Assembly (NCBI GenBank): GCA_028284845.1
Contig: JANQQY010000276.1
Location: forward strand, 1-17,601
Length of the DNA stretch: 17,601 bases
Origin: Spirochaetales bacterium
GTDB lineage: Bacteria > Spirochaetota > Spirochaetia > DSM-27196 > SLST01
Direction of reading: 5' to 3'
Both the position numbers and the translations under genes were made by a program. How positions within the stretch are numbered: the first letter of the stretch is position 1; each line of letters begins with the position of its first letter. The notes beneath the pieces were generated by a model, which saw nothing but the letters and a program-made list of their open reading frames with translations, made no database searches and was not told the DNA's origin. Positions 7,370 to 13,693 of the stretch are shown one piece after another.

Positions 7370-7936
7370 ATGAGTATGGGATATGTGATCGCGGTGGGCG
7401 GCTGCGCTGGAAGCGGGAAGTCGTACTTCGCGGACCAGTTGGTTCGAATGCTTGGGAGGCCGAGTCTGGTCGTCCGCCTGGACGATCACTACTTCACTGA
7501 CGGCGTGCGAGGCGTCTACGCCGAATCAGGAGATCCCGGGAGACGTTTTCTCGACTTCAATCATCCAGACTCTCTTGATACCGAGGCGGTCGTTCAGAAG
7601 ATAGAGGAAGCCGCTCAGTCGATCATCATAGTTGAGGGATTGTTTGCGTTAGCGGACCAACGGCTACGCGAGCTCAGCGACCTATCGGTCTATGTCGAGA
7701 CTCCACCGGACATACGGATTGGGCGGAAGATAGCCCGAAAGTACGAAGAACGCGGACAGGCCCCTCGAGAGACTCTCCGGCGCTATGAGGAGTCGGTTCG
7801 AGAACGACAGACAAGATTCGTAGAACCGTCGAAACAGTTCGCAGACGTCGTGCTTGACGGCTGGGCGATGGCCGCAGAACAGATTGATGAGATATGTGGA
7901 CAGATCATCCGAGCCACTCAACGAGACGCTCGATGA
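7370..7936 (+). CDS. Uridine-kinase-like P-loop kinase
   Basis: The 188-residue protein follows the uridine kinase/phosphoribulokinase pattern. The P-loop GGCAGSGKS is at residues 10-18, followed by RLDDHY (36-41, substrate-binding acidic pair). FNHPDSLDT (63-71) matches the FDHPDAFD motif, and IIIVEGLFAL (85-94) is present. The lid RKIARKYEERG (119-129) is followed by FVEPSKQFADVVLDG (150-164), very close to the FVEPSKRYADIIIP stretch of uridine kinases. It probably transfers phosphate from ATP to a nucleoside or small alcohol. It is a little shorter than E. coli Udk (213 residues), so the true substrate may differ. The start may be ATG 7370 or ATG 7376; neither has a strong ribosome binding site. 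The next gene is 154 bases downstream, and I see nothing definable in that gap. Confidence 0.85.
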   Translation: MSMGYVIAVGGCAGSGKSYFADQLVRMLGRPSLVVRLDDHYFTDGVRGVYAESGDPGRRFLDFNHPDSLDTEAVVQKIEEAAQSIIIVEGLFALADQRLRELSDLSVYVETPPDIRIGRKIARKYEERGQAPRETLRRYEESVRERQTRFVEPSKQFADVVLDGWAMAAEQIDEICGQIIRATQRDAR

Positions 7937-8090
7937 TCGGCGAAGCAGGCACCAGAGCGTCGTCACCAGACCATTGGCCGCCGGCGGATCTCAATCGCAC
8001 GACGGCCACCGGACATGACGGGGCAGACCTTGCCCGCACTGCAGTCGTTGGATACGGTTCTTCAATCATTCACGAAGAGGTCGCTACCAA

Positions 8091-8765
8091 ATGAAATGCC
8101 CGAATTGCGGACTCGAGAACCCGCCTACGGCTGAGCGTTGCGACTGCGGATATGACTTCCCGTCGCGATCGATGAAGAGCTCTTATCTGACCCCGGCGTC
8201 GCGGGTAGCAAGCCAGTCCTCCAACGTTCCGACCAGAGTCGATAACGGCAAGGCTCGAATCCAGTCGCTTGGATCGACCTATCAGGTGGTCTGTCCATCA
8301 AGGAAGAGTTGGCCGATTCTGCTGTTCGCAATACCCTGGCTTGGCGGATGGGTCTTCGGTGCGATCAACGCAATCCAGGTTCTATCCGGCGCATTTGCCA
8401 ACCCCTTTATGCTCTTCTGGCTTGCGGGATGGACCGTGGGAGGGGTGTTCGTCGTCATCGGTGTTCTCTGGGGCCTGTTCGGTACGGAAAAGCTCGAGAT
8501 CAGCCTGTCGGAAACCCGCCTCAGCCAGACCGTTTTTGGGATTGGTCGGAAGCGCGCCTTTCCGACTCGGGAGATCTCCAACCTCCGGTTCCGAGAAGTT
8601 GATACCAGCTTGTTCTCCAGGAGGGATCGCTGGAGCGTCTGGGGGTTCGGACGGGGCAAGATCGAGTTTGACCACGGCCTCAAATCGCACTCCTTCGGAC
8701 TCGGCCTCGACGATCCGGAAGCGCTCTACGTCATCGACCAACTGAAGAAGAACGGACTTCGATAG
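8091..8765 (+). CDS. Zinc-ribbon membrane protein of unknown function
   Basis: The 224-residue protein opens with a half-sized zinc ribbon: C3-x2-C6 and C17-x-C19 in the context ERCDCGYDF, which probably binds one zinc. A low-complexity Ser-rich linker follows (about 25-60). Two hydrophobic hairpin helices come next (about 74-98 and 106-130), both rich in Trp and Gly. The C-terminal cytoplasmic domain (about 131-224) contains LEISLSETRLSQTVFGIG and runs of alternating strands. This last part recalls PH-like membrane-associated domains, but I cannot confirm that. The start at ATG 8091 has AAGAGG at 8075-8080 and is followed at once by the metal site. The gene converges on the AraC-type regulator with a 24-base gap. 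Confidence 0.7.
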   Translation: MKCPNCGLENPPTAERCDCGYDFPSRSMKSSYLTPASRVASQSSNVPTRVDNGKARIQSLGSTYQVVCPSRKSWPILLFAIPWLGGWVFGAINAIQVLSGAFANPFMLFWLAGWTVGGVFVVIGVLWGLFGTEKLEISLSETRLSQTVFGIGRKRAFPTREISNLRFREVDTSLFSRRDRWSVWGFGRGKIEFDHGLKSHSFGLGLDDPEALYVIDQLKKNGLR

Positions 8766-8789
8766 CCCTTCGCGGGTCAGCGGCGGTCG

Positions 8790-9692
8790 CTACGGCTCAA
8801 GCGGTTGAACAACCTCTGTTTGCCATTGCGACGGATCGGGCACCTCTCCCGGATCGGTGACGTAGATTTCCATTGCGGGCGCGGAGGTCGTGCGTGCGTG
8901 TTCAACGACCCACGCCTCAACCGCTGCGTACGCTTGGTCGAGCGTGTCATATGGTCCCACATGCACAGTGGACAGTGCAGGACCGGCTGGAATCTCAAGA
9001 GACACGATGTCGCCGGAGCCCTCGTGCGCCGCCGCGATTGGGAGACCGGCCTCCACGGTCACGCCCGAGGGTGACCAATCGAGATAGCGGCAGAAGGGCT
9101 GCCCAACGATTGCGACTCCATTCTTCACGGCATACTCGAACACTGCCGGTAGAATCTCGCCCAAGGCATCCGACATCCCATCATGCGCGACGCGCCTTCT
9201 CTTCACGAGCGAGTGGATCGCATCCCGACTCCTCTCTTCAAGCTCGTACTTCATACACTCCTCCTTGGCAGGGGCATCGGATCTACGAATCGACCCAACG
9301 CGATACAGGGTGAGGCAGGGTCCAACCTGGACTGTCGTCTCGCGGTGCAGCTCTGCGTCGCCGGGCGAAAGCCCTCGAGCACGATACTCGGATGGGCTCA
9401 TGCCGTACCGACGGCTGAAGGCACGAGTGAAGCCCTCATGACTCTCGTAACCGGAGTCGAGGGCGATCTCCAAAACGGAGCGATCACCTCCAACCAGATC
9501 GCTCGCCGCCCGAGTCAAGGCGATCCGAGCGAACAGTTGCCTCGCGCTCTCACCGGTATAGCGTTCGAACAGTTGGTGAAGGTACCGGCGCGAGAACCCA
9601 CTAGCCTTTGACAAGGCGTCGAGATCATTCGCGCTGCGATCGCCCCGCTCAACCACGAGTCGAACCAGGTCAGCAACCCTGCTATCCATCAC
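8790..9692 (-). CDS. AraC-family regulator fused to a GyrI-like effector-binding domain
   Basis: The 300-residue protein has an N-terminal AraC DNA-binding domain with both helix-turn-helix units (residues about 10-106). The second unit carries the hallmark SVLEIALDSGYESHEGFTRA, followed by FSRRYGMSPSEYR. From residue 147 it continues as a complete GyrI-like (SOUL/Rob C-terminal type) small-molecule-binding domain. This shows ILPAVFEYAVKNGV, VEAGLPIAAAHEGSGDIVSL, STVHVGPYDTLDQAYAAVEA and ends with IYVTDPGEVPDPSQWQTEV. The overall plan is that of Rob or BmrR-like ligand-controlled activators. The start is GTG 9692 or ATG 9689. A strong AAGGAGGAG site sits inside the gene just before the Met147 codon, so the GyrI part may also be made alone. 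Residues 107-146 look like a translated former intergenic stretch. The target genes are unknown. Confidence 0.88.
   Translation of the reverse strand: MMDSRVADLVRLVVERGDRSANDLDALSKASGFSRRYLHQLFERYTGESARQLFARIALTRAASDLVGGDRSVLEIALDSGYESHEGFTRAFSRRYGMSPSEYRARGLSPGDAELHRETTVQVGPCLTLYRVGSIRRSDAPAKEECMKYELEERSRDAIHSLVKRRRVAHDGMSDALGEILPAVFEYAVKNGVAIVGQPFCRYLDWSPSGVTVEAGLPIAAAHEGSGDIVSLEIPAGPALSTVHVGPYDTLDQAYAAVEAWVVEHARTTSAPAMEIYVTDPGEVPDPSQWQTEVVQPLEP
9258..9266 (-). promoter_or_regulatory. Internal Shine-Dalgarno inside the AraC-GyrI gene
   Basis: The minus strand reads AAGGAGGAG followed by TGT and then ATG (9254-9252, Met147), exactly at the domain junction. Spacing from AAGGAGG to the ATG is five bases, close to ideal. 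It is stronger than the site of most genes in this window. It could drive separate synthesis of a GyrI-like protein of about 154 residues. Confidence 0.6.
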
Positions 9693-9819
9693 ACGGAACC
9701 TACTCGATTACAGTTCAAAGGTCTTGACCGTTTGTGCACTCGTGATTGGGGGTGGCAATCAGCGCGAATCAGGACAACAAAAGCCGGCTTATCCGGCCAT
9801 ACTTTATCGCCACGCAGAA

Positions 9820-9844
9820 GACAGGCCCGCGAAACGGGCCTGTC
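9820..9844 (-). terminator. Stem-loop terminator after the small exported-protein gene
   Basis: A perfect 10-bp stem (GACAGGCCCG with CGGGCCTGTC) closes a five-base loop. It lies 15 bases past the stop codon of the minus-strand gene ending at 9860. After the stem the minus strand reads TTCTGCG, only a weak U-tract, so termination may be inefficient or need other factors. Confidence 0.6.
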
Positions 9845-9859
9845 CCATCGATTCCAGCA

Positions 9860-10192
9860 CTAGTTCAGATCGCCACGTCCGAACTTCTGGGTGCCTACGA
9901 CCATCCAGGCCGCAGTCACCTCATCGCCGTCGACGACCGCAGCCAGTTCCGCGAAGACAAGCGCCTTGAACTCATCTTGCACATCCTCCGACATAAAGGC
10001 CCCAACCGCACGTCGTTCGGATGGCGTCCGATCGGACCACGACGTGGCGAGCATCTGCTCGGACACACCGTGGCCTTCCATGAACGAGATGATCGCGCCG
10101 CTCGCCGGCACTTGCACCTCGTCTGCTGCGACTGCCGTTGCGCTGAGCGCGAGCATGCCAAGAACACCAATCAAACCTACAATCCGTTTCAT
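9860..10192 (-). CDS. Small exported protein of unknown function
   Basis: From the ATG at 10192 (minus strand) the product is 110 residues. It has a clear Sec signal peptide, MKRIVGLIGVLGMLALSATA ending AVA-AD at about residue 23, so it is probably periplasmic or secreted. The mature part of about 87 residues is acidic and helical, with SEQMLATSWSDRTPSERRAV and FKALVFAELAAVVDGDEVTA. It has no cysteines and no motif I recognise. A GGAGGA site at 10197-10202 sits four bases before the ATG. Longer upstream starts would bury the signal. Upstream lie a TATACT -10 box, a 5'-leader hairpin and phased TTAAC-type repeats, so it looks like a tightly regulated single gene. It is probably terminated by the hairpin at 9820-9844. 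Confidence 0.7.
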   Translation of the reverse strand: MKRIVGLIGVLGMLALSATAVAADEVQVPASGAIISFMEGHGVSEQMLATSWSDRTPSERRAVGAFMSEDVQDEFKALVFAELAAVVDGDEVTAAWMVVGTQKFGRGDLN

Positions 10193-10206
10193 ACAATCCT
10201 CCGTAG

Positions 10207-10227
10207 ATGGCCCCCGCGGTGGGCCAT
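10207..10227 (-). promoter_or_regulatory. 5'-leader hairpin of the exported-protein gene
   Basis: ATGGCCC (10207-10213) and GGGCCAT (10221-10227) form a 7-bp GC-rich stem around a seven-base loop. It lies between the likely -10 box and the Shine-Dalgarno site. In the minus-strand transcript it would form near the very 5' end, about where RNA-stabilising or translation-affecting hairpins are found. Confidence 0.45.
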
Positions 10228-10237
10228 GTTTGCACCG

Positions 10238-10243
10238 AGTATA
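10238..10243 (-). promoter_or_regulatory. Putative -10 box TATACT
   Basis: The minus strand reads TATACT 46 bases before the exported-protein ATG. No good -35 box stands 16-18 bases upstream. The nearest hexamer, TTAACC (10264-10269), is 20 bases away and belongs to the phased repeat set, which suggests activator-dependent transcription. Confidence 0.4.
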
Positions 10244-10263
10244 GGAGCGTACGAGAGGCGCGA

Positions 10264-10310
10264 GGTTAAGCTGATGTAAACGAGCGCAAACGGAGTTAAG
10301 CACGAGTTAA
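10264..10310 (-). promoter_or_regulatory. Phased TTAAC-type direct repeats, PhoP/PhoB-like box
   Basis: On the minus strand four hexamers occur as two pairs: TTAACT (10305-10310) and TTAACT (10294-10299), then TTTACA (10275-10280) and TTAACC (10264-10269). Within each pair there is a five-base spacer, so the period is exactly 11 bp. Response regulators of the OmpR/PhoB class bind such 11-bp direct repeats, and TT(A/T)ACA with a 5-bp spacer is the known PhoP box of Bacillus. Here the binding protein is unknown. The array is upstream of the exported-protein promoter and about 100 bases before the divergent SDR gene. Confidence 0.45.
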
Positions 10311-10316
10311 AGCGAG

Positions 10317-10331
10317 CGGGATAGAATCCCG
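10317..10331. repeat. Small perfect hairpin in the divergent intergenic region
   Basis: CGGGAT and ATCCCG form a 6-bp stem around a three-base loop, between the phased repeats and the uronate-dehydrogenase-like gene. It may be an operator half-site or may be chance. Confidence 0.3.
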
Positions 10332-10407
10332 GTAGTCACCGGCGGACGCGTTGGCATCCTCGTTCACGGCGCGCACGGTCCGTGCGATACTTCGCGCAGG
10401 GGGCTCA

Positions 10408-11202
10408 ATGCGAATTCTCATCACCGGCGCCGGCGGAATGGTCGCACAAGACCTGAGTCAACTCGTGGAAGCGCAGGGACACGCGGTCCGAATGAGCGAC
10501 CGAGTTCCGGTCGAGGTTTCGCAGGAGTTTGTCCGAGCCGAGCTTGAAGACCCCGATGAGGTGGCGGCGGCGCTTGCAGGTATGGACGCAATTGTCCACC
10601 TGGGAGCCGTGACATGGGACTACGATGTCCTCGAAACGATGATCCCAGCAAACGTCGCCGGCCCGTGGAACATCTTCTCACAGGCGCAGCTTTCGGGCGT
10701 GAAACGAGTCATCTTCGCAAGTACGCATCACACCGTCGGATACCATCACCTCGACCTGGTTCCGGAGATCACCGAGGAGTTCGAGCCGCGACCGGATACC
10801 TTCTACGCCGTCACGAAGCTCTACGGCGAGCATCTCGCACGGTACTTCCACGACAAGTTCGGGATGCGGGCGCATTGCCTTCGTATTGGTTACTACATGA
10901 GTCCGTCACGCGTGGCTGAGGGGCTCGACCGGTCAAAGGAGGCGCTGCTCCTCTCTGCTCGTGATTTCGCTCAGATAGTCTCGCTCTGCCTTTCGGACGA
11001 AGCTCCAGCGTTCGGTATCTACAATTGCATCTCGAACGCTCGACGACCCTGGGTCTCAATCGCAAAGGCGCGCGCGGAACTGGGGTACTCTCCGGTGGAT
11101 ACCGTAGAGTCTATCTTTGGAGATGTCCCCGATCAAGAGGAACTGACGCGCGACGATTTTGGTCATCTGGACGGTCCCTTTCCTCCGGTCGGCAAACCCT
11201 GA
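10408..11202 (+). CDS. NAD-dependent epimerase/dehydratase-family SDR, uronate dehydrogenase-like
   Basis: Starting at ATG 10408 (AGGGGG at 10398-10403), the protein has 264 residues. It opens with MRILITGAGGMVAQ, the extended-SDR NAD-binding glycine motif at 6-12. It continues with IVHLGAVTW (62-70), VIFASTHHTVGYHH (101-114) and the catalytic YAVTK (Y133, K137). The run YAVTKLYGEHLARYFHDKFG and the following LRIGYY closely follow bacterial uronate dehydrogenases, which oxidise glucuronate or galacturonate to the aldarolactone with NAD+ (EC 1.1.1.203), also about 265 residues long. The substrate remains inferred, because related SDRs act on other sugars. It faces away from the exported-protein gene. 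The minus-strand isomerase ends 64 bases downstream, in a sugar-catabolism block. Confidence 0.82.
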   Translation: MRILITGAGGMVAQDLSQLVEAQGHAVRMSDRVPVEVSQEFVRAELEDPDEVAAALAGMDAIVHLGAVTWDYDVLETMIPANVAGPWNIFSQAQLSGVKRVIFASTHHTVGYHHLDLVPEITEEFEPRPDTFYAVTKLYGEHLARYFHDKFGMRAHCLRIGYYMSPSRVAEGLDRSKEALLLSARDFAQIVSLCLSDEAPAFGIYNCISNARRPWVSIAKARAELGYSPVDTVESIFGDVPDQEELTRDDFGHLDGPFPPVGKP

Positions 11203-11266
11203 CCGAACTCGACGCGGGGTGCGAAGAACGAAGAGAGTTGACGTGCTCCGGTCCGGAGCCGGTGAG

Positions 11267-12166
11267 TCAACCGACGCCATACTCCGACATCTTCGCACGA
11301 AGAAAACGCGCGGACTCTTGGATATGCTTGATCCCAACGTTCGGATCGTTTCCATCCTCAATACTGATCCAGCCGCCGAACTCGATCTCCGCCAGAATTG
11401 AAAAGACAGCGTCGTAGTCGATGGCTCCCTTGCCAACTACACCGTGTTGCAGCAGGTCGGCGTACCCAACGGCGCCGCTCTCGTCGATCTTCCGCAGGTC
11501 CTCCAGTGTTCCGCTGGTCAGGAAGCGGTCGCTTGCATGCATCGTCCGAATCCGATCTTTTACGGCCCGCATGTACTCGATGGGATCATCGCCGGCAACA
11601 AGCGCATTTGACGGGTCGAAGTTGACGCCGAAGTAGTCGTGCTCCGGAATCCGGGAGAGCAGCTCGGCGAACACCTCGAGACGTTGGGCGAACTCCGGAT
11701 AGACCCAATGCGCGTCCTTGTAATGGTTCTCTAGGATCAGAGTTACTCCGTGCTCTTCTGCCGTTGGGATGACCTCAAGGAAGGCGGTTCGCACGAGTTC
11801 AAGCCCCGTCTCGCGATCGACATCTGCTCGTCGCTGTCCGGTAAGAATCCTGCAGTAGGAGCCACCCATGCGAGCGGTCACCTCTACGGCCCTTTTCTGC
11901 ATCTCCACCTGACGGTGCCACTCCGACCGATCAGGCTGAATGAAGTCAGACGAGTAACACATCATCGGCATTGCGAACCCGGCATCATTGACGGCAGCTG
12001 CGAGCCGAAGCTGCTCCTCACGCGACTCCGGGACAAAGCCCCAGTAGAACTCGAGTCCATCGAGCGGCAGCTCCCTGCGCGCAAGATCGATCCACTCGAA
12101 CGGTGTCATCGATCGCTCGACGCAGAGTGCGGGGATAAACGCCTTGGGAAAAGCGGAAAGGGGCAT
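11267..12166 (-). CDS. Sugar phosphate isomerase/epimerase-like TIM-barrel protein
   Basis: The 299-residue protein belongs to the xylose-isomerase-like (AP_endonuc_2) TIM-barrel superfamily. The four metal ligands expected at the strand ends are visible: E146 in LILENHYKD, D184 in VNFDPSNALV, H210 in RTMHASD and E270 in WISIEDG. GKGAIDYDAVFSIL (245-258) is the usual segment before the last strands. Members isomerise or epimerise sugars, inositols or keto-acids with a divalent metal. The substrate cannot be assigned from sequence. The ATG at 12166 has AAAGGAG upstream at a good distance. It lies 23 bases after the TDH-like SDR on the same strand, so the two form an operon and probably act in one pathway. 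Confidence 0.85.
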   Translation of the reverse strand: MPLSAFPKAFIPALCVERSMTPFEWIDLARRELPLDGLEFYWGFVPESREEQLRLAAAVNDAGFAMPMMCYSSDFIQPDRSEWHRQVEMQKRAVEVTARMGGSYCRILTGQRRADVDRETGLELVRTAFLEVIPTAEEHGVTLILENHYKDAHWVYPEFAQRLEVFAELLSRIPEHDYFGVNFDPSNALVAGDDPIEYMRAVKDRIRTMHASDRFLTSGTLEDLRKIDESGAVGYADLLQHGVVGKGAIDYDAVFSILAEIEFGGWISIEDGNDPNVGIKHIQESARFLRAKMSEYGVG

Positions 12167-12189
12167 CGTGACTCCTTTGTGGGATAGAC

Positions 12190-13140
12190 CTACTGAACCA
12201 TTGCCGCTGTGGACGAGTGCCGACCGCCTGAGAGCAAGTCGTCGGCGATCGCCTCCAGATCAAACATCGGGTTCCATCCCCAGTCGTGCCGAGCGCTGTG
12301 ATCCTCGTGCACGGCAGGGAGTGGCCCGAGCACGCCCATAACCGAAGCGTCCGGCGAGAATGAGTAGGCGAAGTCGGGCACGCGGAGGTGAATCGACTGA
12401 GCAATCTGCTGCGCCGTTGGAGAGATGGAATGGATATTGTAGACCCGCCGCGACAGTCGGCCTGGCTCGGCCTCCATGAGTGTGATGATCCCTGTGAGGA
12501 CATCCTTGACGTAGATCGAGGAGATCGCGGTCTCCGGCTCGACCGGGAAGACGAACTCGGCCGGCTCATGGGCGGCGAGAAAGGCGTGGGATGCGTAGGC
12601 GCTTACGGCACCCGCCGGTGCCGACGGCGAGAGCACGAGCGGTAAGCGCAAGCAGCGGAAGTCAAGGTCGAACGCGGCGGAATAATAGGTACCAAGGCGC
12701 TCGATTGCGACTTTGGTCGCGCCGTAGATCGAGATTGGCCATTGGGGGAAGTCCTCCGGGAGCGGATCAGGCAGATTTCCGCCGTAGGTCGCGCCGGTGG
12801 AGGGATAGAAGAAACGAGCGCCGCCAGCCGCACCGCCCTCCTCCGCGCAGATAGCGAGAAGATCACGGCTCGCGTTGGCATTAATACGCCACGCCAGGTC
12901 CGGGTTGGCGGCTGACGTGCTCGAGAGAAGCGACGCCATGTGGTAGATCCGCTCGGGCTCGACCTGACGAACGATTGCCCGCATGCCGTCCACGTCCGTG
13001 ATGTCAACGATCTCTGTCCGGACTCCGGGGATAGCAGTCTCTTTGAGGTCGATTCCGGTAATCTCGTCCCCACGCTTATGCAGTTCCTGGATAAGCTGTC
13101 TGGCCAAATTTCCAGCCGCGCCGGTTACAAGTGTCCTCAC
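12190..13140 (-). CDS. Extended SDR, L-threonine 3-dehydrogenase-like NAD-dependent epimerase
   Basis: The 316-residue protein begins MRTLVTGAAGNLARQL (NAD-binding glycine motif at 7-13). It has D46 in EIVDITD, a serine/threonine pair in FYPSTGATYGG (S114, T115) and the catalytic YGATK (Y139, K143). Its C-terminal half, RRVYNIHSISPTAQQIAQSI and then HSARHDWGWNPMFDLEAIADD, follows the pattern of SDR-type L-threonine 3-dehydrogenases, which are also about 315 residues. The sugar-catabolism neighbours argue that the substrate may instead be a sugar or sugar acid, since close SDR relatives epimerise or oxidise sugars. The start is GTG at 13140 behind GGGAGG. It heads a two-gene operon with the TIM-barrel protein and is divergent from the VOC gene. 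Confidence 0.8.
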   Translation of the reverse strand: MRTLVTGAAGNLARQLIQELHKRGDEITGIDLKETAIPGVRTEIVDITDVDGMRAIVRQVEPERIYHMASLLSSTSAANPDLAWRINANASRDLLAICAEEGGAAGGARFFYPSTGATYGGNLPDPLPEDFPQWPISIYGATKVAIERLGTYYSAAFDLDFRCLRLPLVLSPSAPAGAVSAYASHAFLAAHEPAEFVFPVEPETAISSIYVKDVLTGIITLMEAEPGRLSRRVYNIHSISPTAQQIAQSIHLRVPDFAYSFSPDASVMGVLGPLPAVHEDHSARHDWGWNPMFDLEAIADDLLSGGRHSSTAAMVQ

Positions 13141-13277
13141 GGTTCCTCCCTCTGTAGACTGACGTGCAGTATAGCGACCTATCGGCTCACATGCCGATCA
13201 GAGGATCACGCCGTAACAGTCACGGCGATCTCAACCTCTTCCTTGCGCACCCACCGGATCACCGTCACACTGCATCT

Positions 13278-13673
13278 ATGCTGCAGGCCACATTCGAACA
13301 CATCGCCTTCAACGTTGCAGATATGGACGCCGTCGCCGATTGGTACTGCGACAACCTTGGACTCACACGTGTACGATACGACCCTGGCAAGAAGGCCTTC
13401 CTTGGTGACCACACGGGCACCGTGGTGCTTGAGCTCTACACCAATAGTGACGAGCCGATGATCCCGAGCCGGAAACCAGGTGTCTTCGAGGTCCACCTCG
13501 CCTTCGTCGTGCCCGACGCGGACGCGGCGATTGAGTCACTCACCGCAGCCGGTGCCGAACTACTGGACCGATCGGGACCCGACTACGCCGGGGATGTCCT
13601 CTGCTTTCTTCGCGATCCCTTCGGCCTGCCGCTTCAGGTGATCACCCGCAAGGTACCCCTCGTGAAGCAGTAA
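13278..13673 (+). CDS. VOC-family (glyoxalase/dioxygenase-fold) protein
   Basis: From the ATG at 13278 the product has 131 residues, one typical VOC module. It shows FEHIAFNVADMDAVADWYCD (first beta-alpha-beta unit, metal histidine in EHIAF), then LGLTRVRY, TVVLELYT (glutamate ligand) and EVHLAFVVPDADAAIESLTA (second histidine). It ends with FLRDPFGLPLQVI. The last position, usually glutamate in metal-dependent members (GN.iELV), is glutamine here, so the metal site may be altered. Upstream ATG starts from 13164 would add an unrelated basic stretch. No strong ribosome binding site is seen. The gene may transform or sequester a small organic compound from the neighbouring pathway; the substrate is unknown. 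Confidence 0.82.
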   Translation: MLQATFEHIAFNVADMDAVADWYCDNLGLTRVRYDPGKKAFLGDHTGTVVLELYTNSDEPMIPSRKPGVFEVHLAFVVPDADAAIESLTAAGAELLDRSGPDYAGDVLCFLRDPFGLPLQVITRKVPLVKQ

Positions 13674-13677
13674 TCGT

Positions 13678-13691
13678 CGGCGAATGCGCCG
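13678..13691. terminator. Weak bidirectional hairpin between convergent genes
   Basis: CGGCG and CGCCG form a 5-bp stem with loop AATG in the 20-base gap between the VOC stop and the Gfo/Idh/MocA stop. It is short and has no T-run, so its strength as a terminator is doubtful. Confidence 0.35.
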
Positions 13692-13693
13692 CT

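Noticed and set aside
7894..8094. A 66-codon plus-strand frame bridging the kinase and zinc-ribbon genes.
   Set aside because: It overlaps the kinase C-terminus in another frame, has no ribosome binding site and no protein-like pattern.
9783..9797. Stem GCCGG / CCGGC near the hairpin at 9820, considered as a tandem terminator.
   Set aside because: Only five base pairs and no U-run. The 10-bp stem nearby explains termination better.
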